Shown: positions 17,251 through 25,373 of the stretch, one piece after another
Layout: every line of letters begins with the position of its first letter
Numbering within the stretch: position 1 is the first letter of the stretch
Assembly (NCBI GenBank): GCA_029209985.1
Contig: JARGNZ010000028.1
Span: 1 to 41,446, forward strand
Direction: 5' to 3'
Source of the DNA: Parvibaculaceae bacterium
Lineage (GTDB): Bacteria; Pseudomonadota; Alphaproteobacteria; Parvibaculales; Parvibaculaceae
DNA: 41,446 nt
Notes under the pieces: generated by a model
Told to the model about the DNA's origin: nothing
The model's database searches: none
The model's input: only the letters and a program-made list of their open reading frames with translations
Made by a program: the position numbers and the translations under genes

Positions 17251-18060
17251 CTAAGACGTGAGCGCCTGCGCAATTCGGCTAGCGGCAGTATTGAGGTGGT
17301 CTGCGACAGCCTCAGGGGCGATCGGGTTGGTGACGAGTTTTACGTAGGGGACTGTTAAGGCCGCCACCGCGCCGCCATTGTTCGCGCCCAAAATCGGACA
17401 AGAAATATCCCAGACACCGTCCATGATCTTACTGGGTTCAATCAAGCATTTCTCCTGCCTAATTTCGATGAGTTTGGCCTCAACCTCATCCACATTGACC
17501 CACGGATTGTCTTCTTTAATTGCGTTGATGGCGCGCCCTCTGTTCGCCGACGACATGAAGGCCAGCAAACACAAGCCTGAGCCTGTCTCCAACAAAGGTT
17601 GGCGGTAACCCACCCGCACTGTCACGCCCACAGGGTCTGGGCAATCAACCCGCGTAATCACCGCAATCTGGCTTCCTGTGGGAATAGCAAGGTGGCAAGG
17701 GTATCTGGTTTCTTCTGCAAAAACTTCCATCAGCGGGGTCGCGATATAGGCCAATGATTTATATTTTGGACGACGCAGACCCAACTGAAAAAGCTTGTCC
17801 GTCACTTGATATTTATCGGCATCATCTACACGCACCACATAGCCCCGCATTTCAAGCACTGCCAACATGCGAAAAATTTCGCCTTTTGTACGGCCAATCT
17901 TGGAGGCTATTTCAGCCAGCGTATAATCTGTGTCACTGCTGGAGAGAAACTCAATAATGTCGAGCCCTTTTTCCAAGGCGGGCGCTGAATACTTTGGCGC
18001 CGTCTCCACTGCTTTCGCTGCTTTTGGTATTTTGGTTTGCGCTTCTTTGCCGCCCATCAT
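17251..18060 (-). CDS. IclR-family regulator of the fucose genes
   Basis: A 269-residue regulator. The N-terminal winged helix-turn-helix is at about 25-85 (ALEKGLDIIEFLSS, LAEIASKIGRTKGEIFRMLAVLEMRGYV). The effector-binding IclR domain follows (about 100-265, including RVGYRQPLLETGSGLCLLAF and ISCPILGANNGGAVAALTV). The start is placed at the seventh Met-containing codon (MMGGKE), because AAGGA lies six to seven bases before it; a start 18 bases upstream is also open. It lies between the minus-strand fucose operon and plus-strand fucD, with related AT-rich repeats on both sides. Control of both units by L-fucose or a fuconate derivative is inferred. Confidence 0.9.
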   Translation of the reverse strand: MMGGKEAQTKIPKAAKAVETAPKYSAPALEKGLDIIEFLSSSDTDYTLAEIASKIGRTKGEIFRMLAVLEMRGYVVRVDDADKYQVTDKLFQLGLRRPKYKSLAYIATPLMEVFAEETRYPCHLAIPTGSQIAVITRVDCPDPVGVTVRVGYRQPLLETGSGLCLLAFMSSANRGRAINAIKEDNPWVNVDEVEAKLIEIRQEKCLIEPSKIMDGVWDISCPILGANNGGAVAALTVPYVKLVTNPIAPEAVADHLNTAASRIAQALTS

Positions 18061-18092
18061 CGATATTCCTTTTAGCATTTCGCAGTGAAGTG

Positions 18093-18130
18093 TGTTTTAT
18101 ATATGACTTATCAGTTCTTATATAAAAACA
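18093..18130. promoter_or_regulatory. AT-rich inverted repeat between the IclR gene and fucD
   Basis: TGTTTTATATA (18093-18103) and TATATAAAAACA (18119-18130) form an inverted repeat, matched except for one extra A, with a 15-base spacer. It fills most of the 83-bp gap between the divergent IclR and fucD genes. The TTTTATAT core is shared with the repeats at 17190-17217. It is a candidate IclR operator. Confidence 0.5.
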
Positions 18131-18143
18131 TGGGCAATTTGCA

Positions 18144-19469
18144 ATGACGCATATTACCGGGTGGCGAACCTCTGATGTTCGCTTTCCAACTTCAAAACAA
18201 CTGGCAGGCTCGGACGCTATGAATGTCGCGCCGGACTACTCCGCCGCCTATCTGGTTTTGGAAACCGACACTCCTAATGTAGAGGGATTCGGGCTTACCT
18301 TCACCATTGGTCGCGGCAATGAATTGTGCGTGGCGGCAATTAACGCCCTTATGCCCCGGTTGCAGGGCCTATCACTGGCTGAAATTACCGCAGATATGGG
18401 GACTTTTTGGCGATATATGACGTCCGATTCCCAATTACGCTGGGTCGGCCCTGACAAGGGGGTCATTCACCTTGCCACTGGTGCGATTATCAACGCGGTG
18501 TGGGATTTATGGGCACGCTCTGCGGGTAAACCGGTCTGGGAGCTTGTCACCGACATGTCGGCCCAAGAGCTTATCGGCTGCATAGACTTTCGGTATCTTA
18601 CCAATGTACTCACCCCAAACGACGCCTATGAGATGTTGGCGCGCCAAGAAGACAGTAAGCAAGAACGGCGCGCACATCTTCTACGAACGGGGTATCCCGC
18701 CTATACGACCTCTGCAGGGTGGCTTGGCTATAGTGATGACAAATTACGCCACTTGTGTCGCCAAGCCATCGCGGATGGGTGGTCGCACATTAAACTAAAG
18801 GTTGGGCTTGATATCGACGACGACGTTCGGCGTTGCCGCATTGTGCGAGAAGAAGTAGGGCCAGAGTGCACCTTAATGCTCGATGCCAATCAAATGTGGG
18901 AAGTGGAGGAAGCGGTTGATTGGATGCAAGCCCTTGCGCCCTTTAACCCGCGCTTCATTGAAGAACCCACATCACCAGATGATATTTTGGGCCATGGGGA
19001 AATCAAATCACGTATTCACCCCATTCAAGTTGCCACCGGTGAAATGTGCCAAAACCGCGTCATGTTCAAACAGTTTCTACAAGCGGATGCCATTGACGTG
19101 GTGCAAATTGATGCGGCGCGGGTTGGCGGGCTGAACGAAAACCTTGCCATTATGCTGATGGCCGCCAAGTTCAATAAACCTGTCTGCCCTCATGCGGGCG
19201 GCGTAGGGCTTTGCGAATACGTGCAACACCTCTCGATGATCGATTATATTTCCATTTCCGGTACGCTGGAGGGACGGGTTGCAGAGTTTGTTGACCATCT
19301 CCATGAGCATTTTCAGCACCCCTGCCACATGGTCGATGGACATTACACCGCGCCCACGCAGCCGGGGTTTAGCATCGCTCTCAAACCCGACTCTGTGGAT
19401 CGCTTTACATTTCAGCCCCCTGCCCCGCTGGCAACCACCACCCGGACGACATTAGATGCCGCTGTCTAG
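18144..19469 (+). CDS. fucD: L-fuconate dehydratase
   Basis: A 441-residue enolase-superfamily enzyme that dehydrates L-fuconate to 2-keto-3-deoxy-L-fuconate. It has the family length and the signature GWLGYSDDKLR (192-202). Catalytic and metal residues are Lys217 and Lys219 (KLKVG), Asp247 (LDANQ), Glu273 (IEEP), Glu300 (TGE), Asp323 (QIDAARVGG), His350 (CPHAGGVG) and Glu381. These lie one position earlier than in the characterised Xanthomonas FucD. It is transcribed alone, divergent from the IclR gene, and completes the pathway whose other enzymes lie at 10636-17159. No strong ribosome site precedes the ATG. Confidence 0.93.
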   Translation: MTHITGWRTSDVRFPTSKQLAGSDAMNVAPDYSAAYLVLETDTPNVEGFGLTFTIGRGNELCVAAINALMPRLQGLSLAEITADMGTFWRYMTSDSQLRWVGPDKGVIHLATGAIINAVWDLWARSAGKPVWELVTDMSAQELIGCIDFRYLTNVLTPNDAYEMLARQEDSKQERRAHLLRTGYPAYTTSAGWLGYSDDKLRHLCRQAIADGWSHIKLKVGLDIDDDVRRCRIVREEVGPECTLMLDANQMWEVEEAVDWMQALAPFNPRFIEEPTSPDDILGHGEIKSRIHPIQVATGEMCQNRVMFKQFLQADAIDVVQIDAARVGGLNENLAIMLMAAKFNKPVCPHAGGVGLCEYVQHLSMIDYISISGTLEGRVAEFVDHLHEHFQHPCHMVDGHYTAPTQPGFSIALKPDSVDRFTFQPPAPLATTTRTTLDAAV

Positions 19470-19494
19470 GAAGAGCCACTCTCTAGGAATGAGG

Positions 19495-19518
19495 GCGCTT
19501 GTCTTATGGCACAGGCGC
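19495..19518 (+). terminator. Weak hairpin downstream of fucD
   Basis: GCGCTTGT (19495-19502) can pair with ACAGGCGC (19511-19518), with one G-U pair and an 8-base loop, 25 bases after the fucD stop. No U tract follows, so a terminator role is only a possibility. Confidence 0.25.
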
Positions 19519-19644
19519 ACTCACTTTCGCCCTCGACAGAAGGGAAATGGGAGGAGCGCAAATTAAATACCCCTTTAGGTCATGCGGCTATTTTTCGCAG
19601 GCTTCTTACTTGAGATCAATACGATGGTCCGATACTGAATAGGT

Positions 19645-20058
19645 ATGACCAGAAGAACCCCCTTTGGGGTGGGCCTTCACATTGCTTTGGCGGCAATGTT
19701 TTTCCGTGCCCTTTTGCCAAGTGGCTGGATGCCTGCGCCGACCGCGCAAGTAGAAGATGCCCCGTGGCTTTCCTTTGTCATCTGCACATCTGAAGGGCTG
19801 ACGTCGTTTGATGATGGGGCTGCTGATTTTTATCAGGTTTCCCCAGACACGCCCACGCACGATGACACCGTTCACTCTTATACCTCTTGCCCCTATGCAA
19901 CCACCGCTCCTCTGGCCACCTTTGCGGCGGGCGTTGATCTGGCGCTTTACCCCATAGGCTTTCGCCCCACGGTTTTTCATACGGCAGAACGCACACTTTT
20001 TGCTAAAGACCTGTTCCAACGAGAGCGATCTCGCGCCCCTCCCCTCCTTGCAAGCTGA
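19645..20058 (+). CDS. DUF2946-type small protein of a copper locus
   Basis: A 137-residue protein. The N-terminal membrane helix carries the family-like string MFFRALLPSGWMP (18-30). A polar region follows with an isolated Cys (FVICTSEG) and a second Cys in TSCPYATTAP, then a second weak hydrophobic segment. Length, the RALLPSGWMP pattern and the Cys-containing centre fit DUF2946 proteins, which commonly neighbour TonB-dependent copper receptors. Here such a receptor begins 77 bases downstream on the same strand. The function is unknown; a periplasmic or inner-membrane role in copper handling is inferred. No strong ribosome site is visible. Confidence 0.65.
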   Translation: MTRRTPFGVGLHIALAAMFFRALLPSGWMPAPTAQVEDAPWLSFVICTSEGLTSFDDGAADFYQVSPDTPTHDDTVHSYTSCPYATTAPLATFAAGVDLALYPIGFRPTVFHTAERTLFAKDLFQRERSRAPPLLAS

Positions 20059-20134
20059 TCAGACCTCATAAGCGCGGATATCGGTACACCCGGCCCGTGC
20101 ATTTGCTCTATCTGTTTCTAGGAAGGGACTTCCA

Positions 20135-22330
20135 ATGTCTTGCCGTACCCACTCTCGCCATGTCCGCTGCCTGTTGGCAAGCAGCGCGCTCTTGGCCGTT
20201 ACGCTGCCCCTCACACCTTATGTCACAACAGCCTTGGCAGAAGAAAACACAACCGTGCTTCCGACCATCCGCGTCGAAGCCACTGCGTCAGAAGACACTT
20301 CGTCTGAAGGCACCCAAGCGGGCCCCTTTACACCGCTCTCCGCAGCCAGCGTCTCTGCTCAAGAGCTGATGCAAATGCGGACCACGACCAGCGACACCGC
20401 CTCACTGTTTAAGAACGTCCCCGGCTTTAGCCTCGTGAAAGCAGGTGGCGTGTCTAATTTGCCCGTGCTCAACGGCTTTGCCGATGATCGTTTACGGGTG
20501 TTGGTCAATGGCATGGCGCTCAGTTCTGCCTGCCCCAACCATATGAACCCGGCTTTGTCTTACATTGATCCTTCAAACGTAGGGTCTGCGACAGCGATTG
20601 CTGGCATCACCCCGGTCAGCATGGGCGGGGACAGCATCGGCGGCACCATTTCAGTGGATAGCCCGGCTCCCCTCTTTGGCACCTCCGATGAAATTTCGTT
20701 GATGTCTGCCACTGCCTCCACCTTCTATCGGAGCAATGCAGACGCTCTGCGTGGCTCGGTGGCGGCGACCCTTGCCACCAAGAACGTCAGCATTGGATAT
20801 ACTGGTGCTGGTGCCCGCGCCGATCAGTATGAGGGAGGCGGCAACGACGGAGTTGTGCGCTCAAGCGAATATAAATCCTACAATCATGCCCTCACGCTGG
20901 CCGCCCGAGAAGACAATCACCTTGTCGTGCTTGAAGTTGGCCAACAGTACATTCCCTATGAGGGCTATCCCAACCAATATATGGATATGACTGAAAACCG
21001 GTCGATCAACATCAATGGTCGCTACGAAGGCGATTTCGATTGGGGCACGTTCAATGCCCGTGCCTACTGGCAAGGGGTTGAGCATGAGATGAACTTCTTA
21101 GAAGATAAAGGTGGCACGGCCAACGGAGGCATGCCGATGCTGACGTCTGCCGACAATCTTGGATATGCATTTGCAGCCACATTTGATTTGGCCAATGCGG
21201 GCGTTCTACGTGTTGGCAATGAATTGCATGTCGAGCGGTTGGATGATTGGTGGCCACCGGTCACAGGCTCCATGATGATGAGCCCGAACACATTCGTCAG
21301 CATCAATGGGGGCGAGCGCGACAGACTTGGCACCTACGTTGAATGGGATGCCAATTGGAGCGACGCTTGGTCAAGCCAATTGGGCATTCGCAACGATACG
21401 GTTTGGACCGATACGGGAGACGTTCAATCCTATGGATGCGGTATGATGTGTGCCACTGATGATGCCGCCGCAGCAGCGTTCAACGCAGCCGATCATGGCC
21501 GGACCTTTGTCAACTTCGACCTGACTGCCGTGGCAAAGTATGAACCCAACCAAACCATGGCCCTTGAATTTGGTTATGGCCGTAAATCTCGTGCCCCTAA
21601 CATTTATGAGCTTTATGCGTGGGGACGTGGCTCTATGGCGGCACGTATGGTGAACTGGCTTGGTGATGGCAACGGTTATGTTGGCAACCTCGACCTTGAT
21701 GCAGAGGTCGCTCATACGCTCAGCGCCACCTATTCTGTTCACGATGCAGCACGAAGTTGGGATGTCACGGTCACCCCATATTATAGCTATGTAGAAGACT
21801 ATATTGGTGTGCAAGAGCTTGGCACATTCAGTGGTGGTTTTTCCTTGCTGCAATTCGTCAATCACGATGCGGAGCTATACGGCGTCAACCTGTCTGGCCA
21901 TACAGAACTTTGGAACTCCATTGGATCTGGCAAGGGCACACTCTCGGGCACCTTGTCCTATGTGCGCGGACGTGACCTGTCCAATGACGATGACCTCTAT
22001 CACATCATGCCGCTTAATGCCTCTGTCAAGCTGGAAGAAGTTTATCATGACTGGACTGGCTACGCCGAGCTACAGGCCGTTGCCCGTAAATCTAGCGTCA
22101 GCGATGTGCAGCATGAACCTGTGACGCCGTCTTATGCTCTGATTAATCTGGGCGGCTCTTATAGCTGGGACACGGTGCGGGTTGATGTCGGCATCGACAA
22201 CTTGTTTGACACCGCTTACGACGCGCCTTTGGGGGGCGTGTCTTTGGGCGACTACAAAGCAACCGGCGTGCTACGCCCCGTCCCAGGAGAAGGGCGCTCC
22301 TTTAACATTGGCCTCAGCTGGGCGCTCTAA
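20135..22330 (+). CDS. oprC: TonB-dependent copper receptor (OprC/NosA-like)
   Basis: A 731-residue outer-membrane receptor. A signal peptide of about 35 residues (TTALA-EE) leads to a plug at about 70-185 with the TonB-receptor strings DRLRVLVNGM and GGDSIGGTI, then a beta barrel to the C-terminus. The plug contains SACPNHMNP with Cys133 and Met137, and barrel loop 1 contains VEHEMNF with His317 and Met319. These are the CxxxM and HxM copper ligands known in OprC, at nearly the same spacing. Copper uptake is therefore well supported. AGGAAGGGA lies six bases before the ATG. It follows a DUF2946 gene, and a strong terminator ends the unit. Confidence 0.9.
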   Translation: MSCRTHSRHVRCLLASSALLAVTLPLTPYVTTALAEENTTVLPTIRVEATASEDTSSEGTQAGPFTPLSAASVSAQELMQMRTTTSDTASLFKNVPGFSLVKAGGVSNLPVLNGFADDRLRVLVNGMALSSACPNHMNPALSYIDPSNVGSATAIAGITPVSMGGDSIGGTISVDSPAPLFGTSDEISLMSATASTFYRSNADALRGSVAATLATKNVSIGYTGAGARADQYEGGGNDGVVRSSEYKSYNHALTLAAREDNHLVVLEVGQQYIPYEGYPNQYMDMTENRSININGRYEGDFDWGTFNARAYWQGVEHEMNFLEDKGGTANGGMPMLTSADNLGYAFAATFDLANAGVLRVGNELHVERLDDWWPPVTGSMMMSPNTFVSINGGERDRLGTYVEWDANWSDAWSSQLGIRNDTVWTDTGDVQSYGCGMMCATDDAAAAAFNAADHGRTFVNFDLTAVAKYEPNQTMALEFGYGRKSRAPNIYELYAWGRGSMAARMVNWLGDGNGYVGNLDLDAEVAHTLSATYSVHDAARSWDVTVTPYYSYVEDYIGVQELGTFSGGFSLLQFVNHDAELYGVNLSGHTELWNSIGSGKGTLSGTLSYVRGRDLSNDDDLYHIMPLNASVKLEEVYHDWTGYAELQAVARKSSVSDVQHEPVTPSYALINLGGSYSWDTVRVDVGIDNLFDTAYDAPLGGVSLGDYKATGVLRPVPGEGRSFNIGLSWAL

Positions 22331-22356
22331 CGCGCATCAGACAGAGTGTTATTTTG

Positions 22357-22396
22357 AAACAGGCCGATGGGGTGCACTGCCCCATCGGCCTGTTTT
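22357..22396 (+). terminator. Rho-independent terminator after the copper receptor
   Basis: ACAGGCCGATGGGG (22359-22372) pairs perfectly with CCCCATCGGCCTGT (22380-22393) around a 7-base loop, with two more A-T pairs at the base, and runs into TTTT. It lies about 28 bases after the receptor stop. Confidence 0.88.
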
Positions 22397-22556
22397 GTAA
22401 ACGTCAGGCCTCAAGGTTCCCCTCGGGCACCCATAAAAATCTACGCTTCCCTTATCCAAAAGCCGATAATCTCCTTTTCTAACCCCTCATACTTTGCAAA
22501 GGTATTGCCACTCAATTCACCGGGCCGCCGTGCGCCGACTTGAAAGAAAAATACCT

Positions 22557-24416
22557 ATGTCTGACACCTTAAATCAGCCCCCCTTTCGACCGCTCGCTCA
22601 AAAAGGCCCGGATATTGAAGTTACTCGAAAAGACGATGGGACTGTTTATCTCAAGCAACGACACGCGCCGGGGGATAAGCCCCGCTCCGTCCCCCATGCC
22701 CTTGCTACCCGTGCGGCAGAGCACCCAGATCGGATCTTCTTAAAACAAAGAGACCCACAAACAGATCAGTGGATCGAGCTTTCTTACGGACAAACAAAAG
22801 CGCGCGTTGACAGTCTGGCGCAAGCATTTTTGGATCTCGGCGCAGGGCCTGATGCACCCGTCATGATTTTATCAGGCAACTCGATCAAAACTGCGATCGC
22901 CATTCTTGCTGCCCAAACAATAGGGGCTGCTGCTGCGCCCATTTCGGTGCCCTACTCCACCATGTCGTCTGATTTCGGCAAGCTGAAACATTGTTTTAAC
23001 GCGGTGAAACCAGTGGCCGTGTTTGCAGAAAACTTAGACATCTTTAAGCCCGCCCTTGAGGCACTCAAACCACTCGGCGCGTTCTCTGTGATCAGCGACC
23101 AAGGCCCCGGCAATGATGTGTTGGACTTTGATACGCTTGCGGCCACCTCCCCCACCCCAAAAGTTGCCGAGGCGATGGATACGCTCACCGATCAATCGAT
23201 CGGCAAGTATCTCTTCACCTCTGGTTCCACCGGCATGCCCAAGCCCGTGCCCACGACGCAAGGGGCAATGTGCTGGATGATTGCCGGTGTTGAAGGACTG
23301 CGAGATGATGCGCGCGATCCCGACTATGATCCCAATGAAGTGGCGAATGTTTTGGATTGGCTACCGTGGAACCATATTTCAGGGTCCAATGTAAACTTCA
23401 ACACAGCGCTCTGGAATGGCGCGACGTTCTGGATCGATGGCGGCAAACCCACCCCAGAGCTTTTTGGCGAAACCATCCGCAATTTGCGCGAATGCAAGCC
23501 ACTGGGTTTTGGCACGGCCCCCATTGCTTTATCGATGCTTGCGGAGGAAATGGAAAAAGACGACAGCTTGCGCGATGCTGTTTTTGAAAAGCTACGCTCC
23601 ATTGCCTATGGCGGTGCGACGCTTTCAGACGATCTTTATAACCGCCTACAAAGTTTAGCGATTACGGCGACTGGAAAACGCATTCCCATTGTCACCATGT
23701 ATGGGGCCACCGAAACCCAAGGCATTACGGTTGTCCATTGGGAAGTCGACCGCGTTGGCTTGATTGGTCTGCCACTACCCGGCCTCACTCTCAAATTGGC
23801 CCCCACATCTGGCAAACTCGAAGTACGGGTTAAAGGGGCCACGGTCATGCCTGGCTATCACAACATGCCGGATAAAACCGCCGAAGTTTTTGATGACGAA
23901 GGTTTTTACTGCCTTGGGGATGCGGCAACATTTGTCGATGAAAATGATCCGGCACAGGGCATTGTCTTTGATGGGCGTGTGGGCGAAGATTTCAAACTCT
24001 CCACCGGTACCTGGGTGAGTGTTGGGGTGCTGCGCCCAGACGTTGTCGCCGCCTGTAGTCCTTTGGTGTTCGATGCGGTGATCGCGGGGCAAGACAAAAA
24101 CTTTATTGGCGCCCTGTTTTGGCCGTCGCAAGCTGCCATTGCTGAGTACGCGCAAAAACATAACGATGATCTGCCCGCCGCCTTGGGCGCATTGCAAGGC
24201 GATCTTGCGGAGAAAATACGTGCCTTCAATGCAAAGGAAGGAGGCTCTTCGCGGCGTATCAAACGCTTTACAATCATGCTTGAGCCGCCCTCTATTGATG
24301 TCGGGGAAATCACAGACAAAGGCTATGTCAATCAGCGTGCAGTCATTGACAACCGCGCAGAGCTTGTGGCCGCCCTTTATTCTCCAACCCTTTCTGAAGG
24401 CGTTGTCGAAGTTTAG
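22557..24416 (+). CDS. Feruloyl-CoA-synthase-like acyl-CoA ligase (ANL superfamily)
   Basis: A 619-residue adenylate-forming enzyme from the Met of MSDTLNQPPFRP. It would activate a carboxylic acid with ATP to an acyl-AMP and then the CoA thioester. The P-loop-like motif YLFTSGSTGMPKP lies near 216-228. A later block has VTMYGATETQG, and the hinge/C-terminal region has CLGDAATFVD, FDGRVGEDFKL and IKRFTI. The length and organisation resemble feruloyl-CoA synthases more than fatty-acyl ligases, but no neighbouring enoyl-CoA hydratase/aldolase of ferulate catabolism is present, so the substrate is open. An earlier Met 21 codons upstream has a non-conserved extension. A TetR gene follows, and the acyl-CoA dehydrogenase operon faces it. 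Confidence 0.85.
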   Translation: MSDTLNQPPFRPLAQKGPDIEVTRKDDGTVYLKQRHAPGDKPRSVPHALATRAAEHPDRIFLKQRDPQTDQWIELSYGQTKARVDSLAQAFLDLGAGPDAPVMILSGNSIKTAIAILAAQTIGAAAAPISVPYSTMSSDFGKLKHCFNAVKPVAVFAENLDIFKPALEALKPLGAFSVISDQGPGNDVLDFDTLAATSPTPKVAEAMDTLTDQSIGKYLFTSGSTGMPKPVPTTQGAMCWMIAGVEGLRDDARDPDYDPNEVANVLDWLPWNHISGSNVNFNTALWNGATFWIDGGKPTPELFGETIRNLRECKPLGFGTAPIALSMLAEEMEKDDSLRDAVFEKLRSIAYGGATLSDDLYNRLQSLAITATGKRIPIVTMYGATETQGITVVHWEVDRVGLIGLPLPGLTLKLAPTSGKLEVRVKGATVMPGYHNMPDKTAEVFDDEGFYCLGDAATFVDENDPAQGIVFDGRVGEDFKLSTGTWVSVGVLRPDVVAACSPLVFDAVIAGQDKNFIGALFWPSQAAIAEYAQKHNDDLPAALGALQGDLAEKIRAFNAKEGGSSRRIKRFTIMLEPPSIDVGEITDKGYVNQRAVIDNRAELVAALYSPTLSEGVVEV

Positions 24417-24437
24417 AAACTGAAAGCCAAAAAACAC

Positions 24438-24470
24438 ACGCTGTCCGAGAAACCTTTCGGGCAGCGTTTT
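24438..24470 (+). terminator. Rho-independent terminator after the CoA ligase
   Basis: ACGCTGTCCGA (24438-24448) pairs with TCGGGCAGCGT (24457-24467), with one G-U pair and an 8-base loop, and is followed by TTT. It lies 22 bases after the ligase stop. Confidence 0.75.
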
Positions 24471-24502
24471 CGTGTCCCACCTTCTGTTAAGTTTGGCAAA
24501 AA

Positions 24503-24530
24503 TGTTCTGAACAATGTTATGCTCACGTGA
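24503..24530. promoter_or_regulatory. Short palindromes upstream of the TetR gene
   Basis: A perfect 11-bp palindrome TGTTCTGAACA (24503-24513) and the 8-bp palindrome TCACGTGA (24523-24530) lie 28-55 bases before the TetR start. Either could be an autoregulatory operator. No second copy was found near the ligase or the dehydrogenase operon. Confidence 0.3.
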
Positions 24531-24557
24531 CGTGACCACCGTGGGACAAAGCCAAGA

Positions 24558-25280
24558 ATGAGCGATACACCAGACCTAAAACCGACTGCCCGTGATTGGA
24601 TCAAATTAGCTGCACGGCGTTTGGTTGCTGAGCGCGGCGTGGACGGCGTCACAACGCGGGAAATCATCAAGGCGGCTGGACAGAAAAATCAGGGGTCTCT
24701 CAACTACTATTTTGGCACCAAGGAAGAACTTATCCGTGAGATCATCATTGATGGCGCTAAGCTGATTGACGAAAGACGACACGCAGCTCTAAACGAACTA
24801 CGCGCTAACGGTGGTCCAAAGTCGATTGAAGACATTACAGATATTTTAATTTTCCCGGCTGTACGGATTAGCCGGGGGGGAAAATATTTCGAGGACAGCT
24901 ACAGCCGCTTTGCTACTCAAGTACGCGATTATCACCCAGCCCTGTTTGCCGACGCGCTTGCTAACAAATGGAACTCTGGCTATCAGCAATGCCTGATTGA
25001 ACTGCGTAAGATGCTCCCTGACATTCCCCCTCTGATCCTTAATCAGCGGTTTTCTTTTATGGGGGCTTACCTTGGATCTGTTTTATCGACGCGCGAACGG
25101 GTTCTCACAGATGATAGCCGTCCCACAAAACTTTGGGCGTCAGATGGTACGTTGCACCACTTTTCCCAAACCATGGTAGCCATTCTTACCGCGCCTTATC
25201 TGCCCGAACTTTTTAGCGAAGAAGAGCTAGAAGAAGTCACAGCAGAATCCAAACGTATTGCCGAGAAAGCGTCCTCCTAA
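24558..25280 (+). CDS. TetR-family regulator of the acyl-CoA region
   Basis: A 240-residue regulator. The N-terminal DNA-binding domain is at about 10-60 (ARDWIKLAARRLVAERG, VTTREIIKAAGQKNQGSLNYYFGTKEELI). The larger C-terminal effector domain has no motif I can assign. The long first domain with NQGSLNYYFGTKEEL is typical of TetR proteins that control lipid or acyl-CoA genes. It lies downstream of the CoA ligase, beyond a terminator, so it probably has its own promoter. It converges with the acyl-CoA dehydrogenase operon. The regulated genes are inferred from position only. Confidence 0.88.
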   Translation: MSDTPDLKPTARDWIKLAARRLVAERGVDGVTTREIIKAAGQKNQGSLNYYFGTKEELIREIIIDGAKLIDERRHAALNELRANGGPKSIEDITDILIFPAVRISRGGKYFEDSYSRFATQVRDYHPALFADALANKWNSGYQQCLIELRKMLPDIPPLILNQRFSFMGAYLGSVLSTRERVLTDDSRPTKLWASDGTLHHFSQTMVAILTAPYLPELFSEEELEEVTAESKRIAEKASS

Positions 25281-25314
25281 ATCGCGAGCTGCTGCCTTTT
25301 TGGTCTTTGATAAA

Positions 25315-25355
25315 ATGCTGCCCGCGCCTAAATTGAAATTTAACGCGGGCAGCAT
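25315..25355. terminator. Long bidirectional terminator hairpin
   Basis: ATGCTGCCCGCG (25315-25326) pairs perfectly with CGCGGGCAGCAT (25344-25355), and TAAATT/AATTTA can extend the stem inside. On the minus strand it is followed by TTTTAT, so it should end the dehydrogenase operon. It also separates the convergent TetR gene. Confidence 0.85.
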
Positions 25356-25373
25356 GTCTGCTTATATCTATTT

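Noticed and set aside
22331-22556. Upstream start of the CoA ligase at 22494
   Set aside because: The 21 extra residues are basic and unlike the family N-terminus; MSDTLNQPP at 22557 is preferred.
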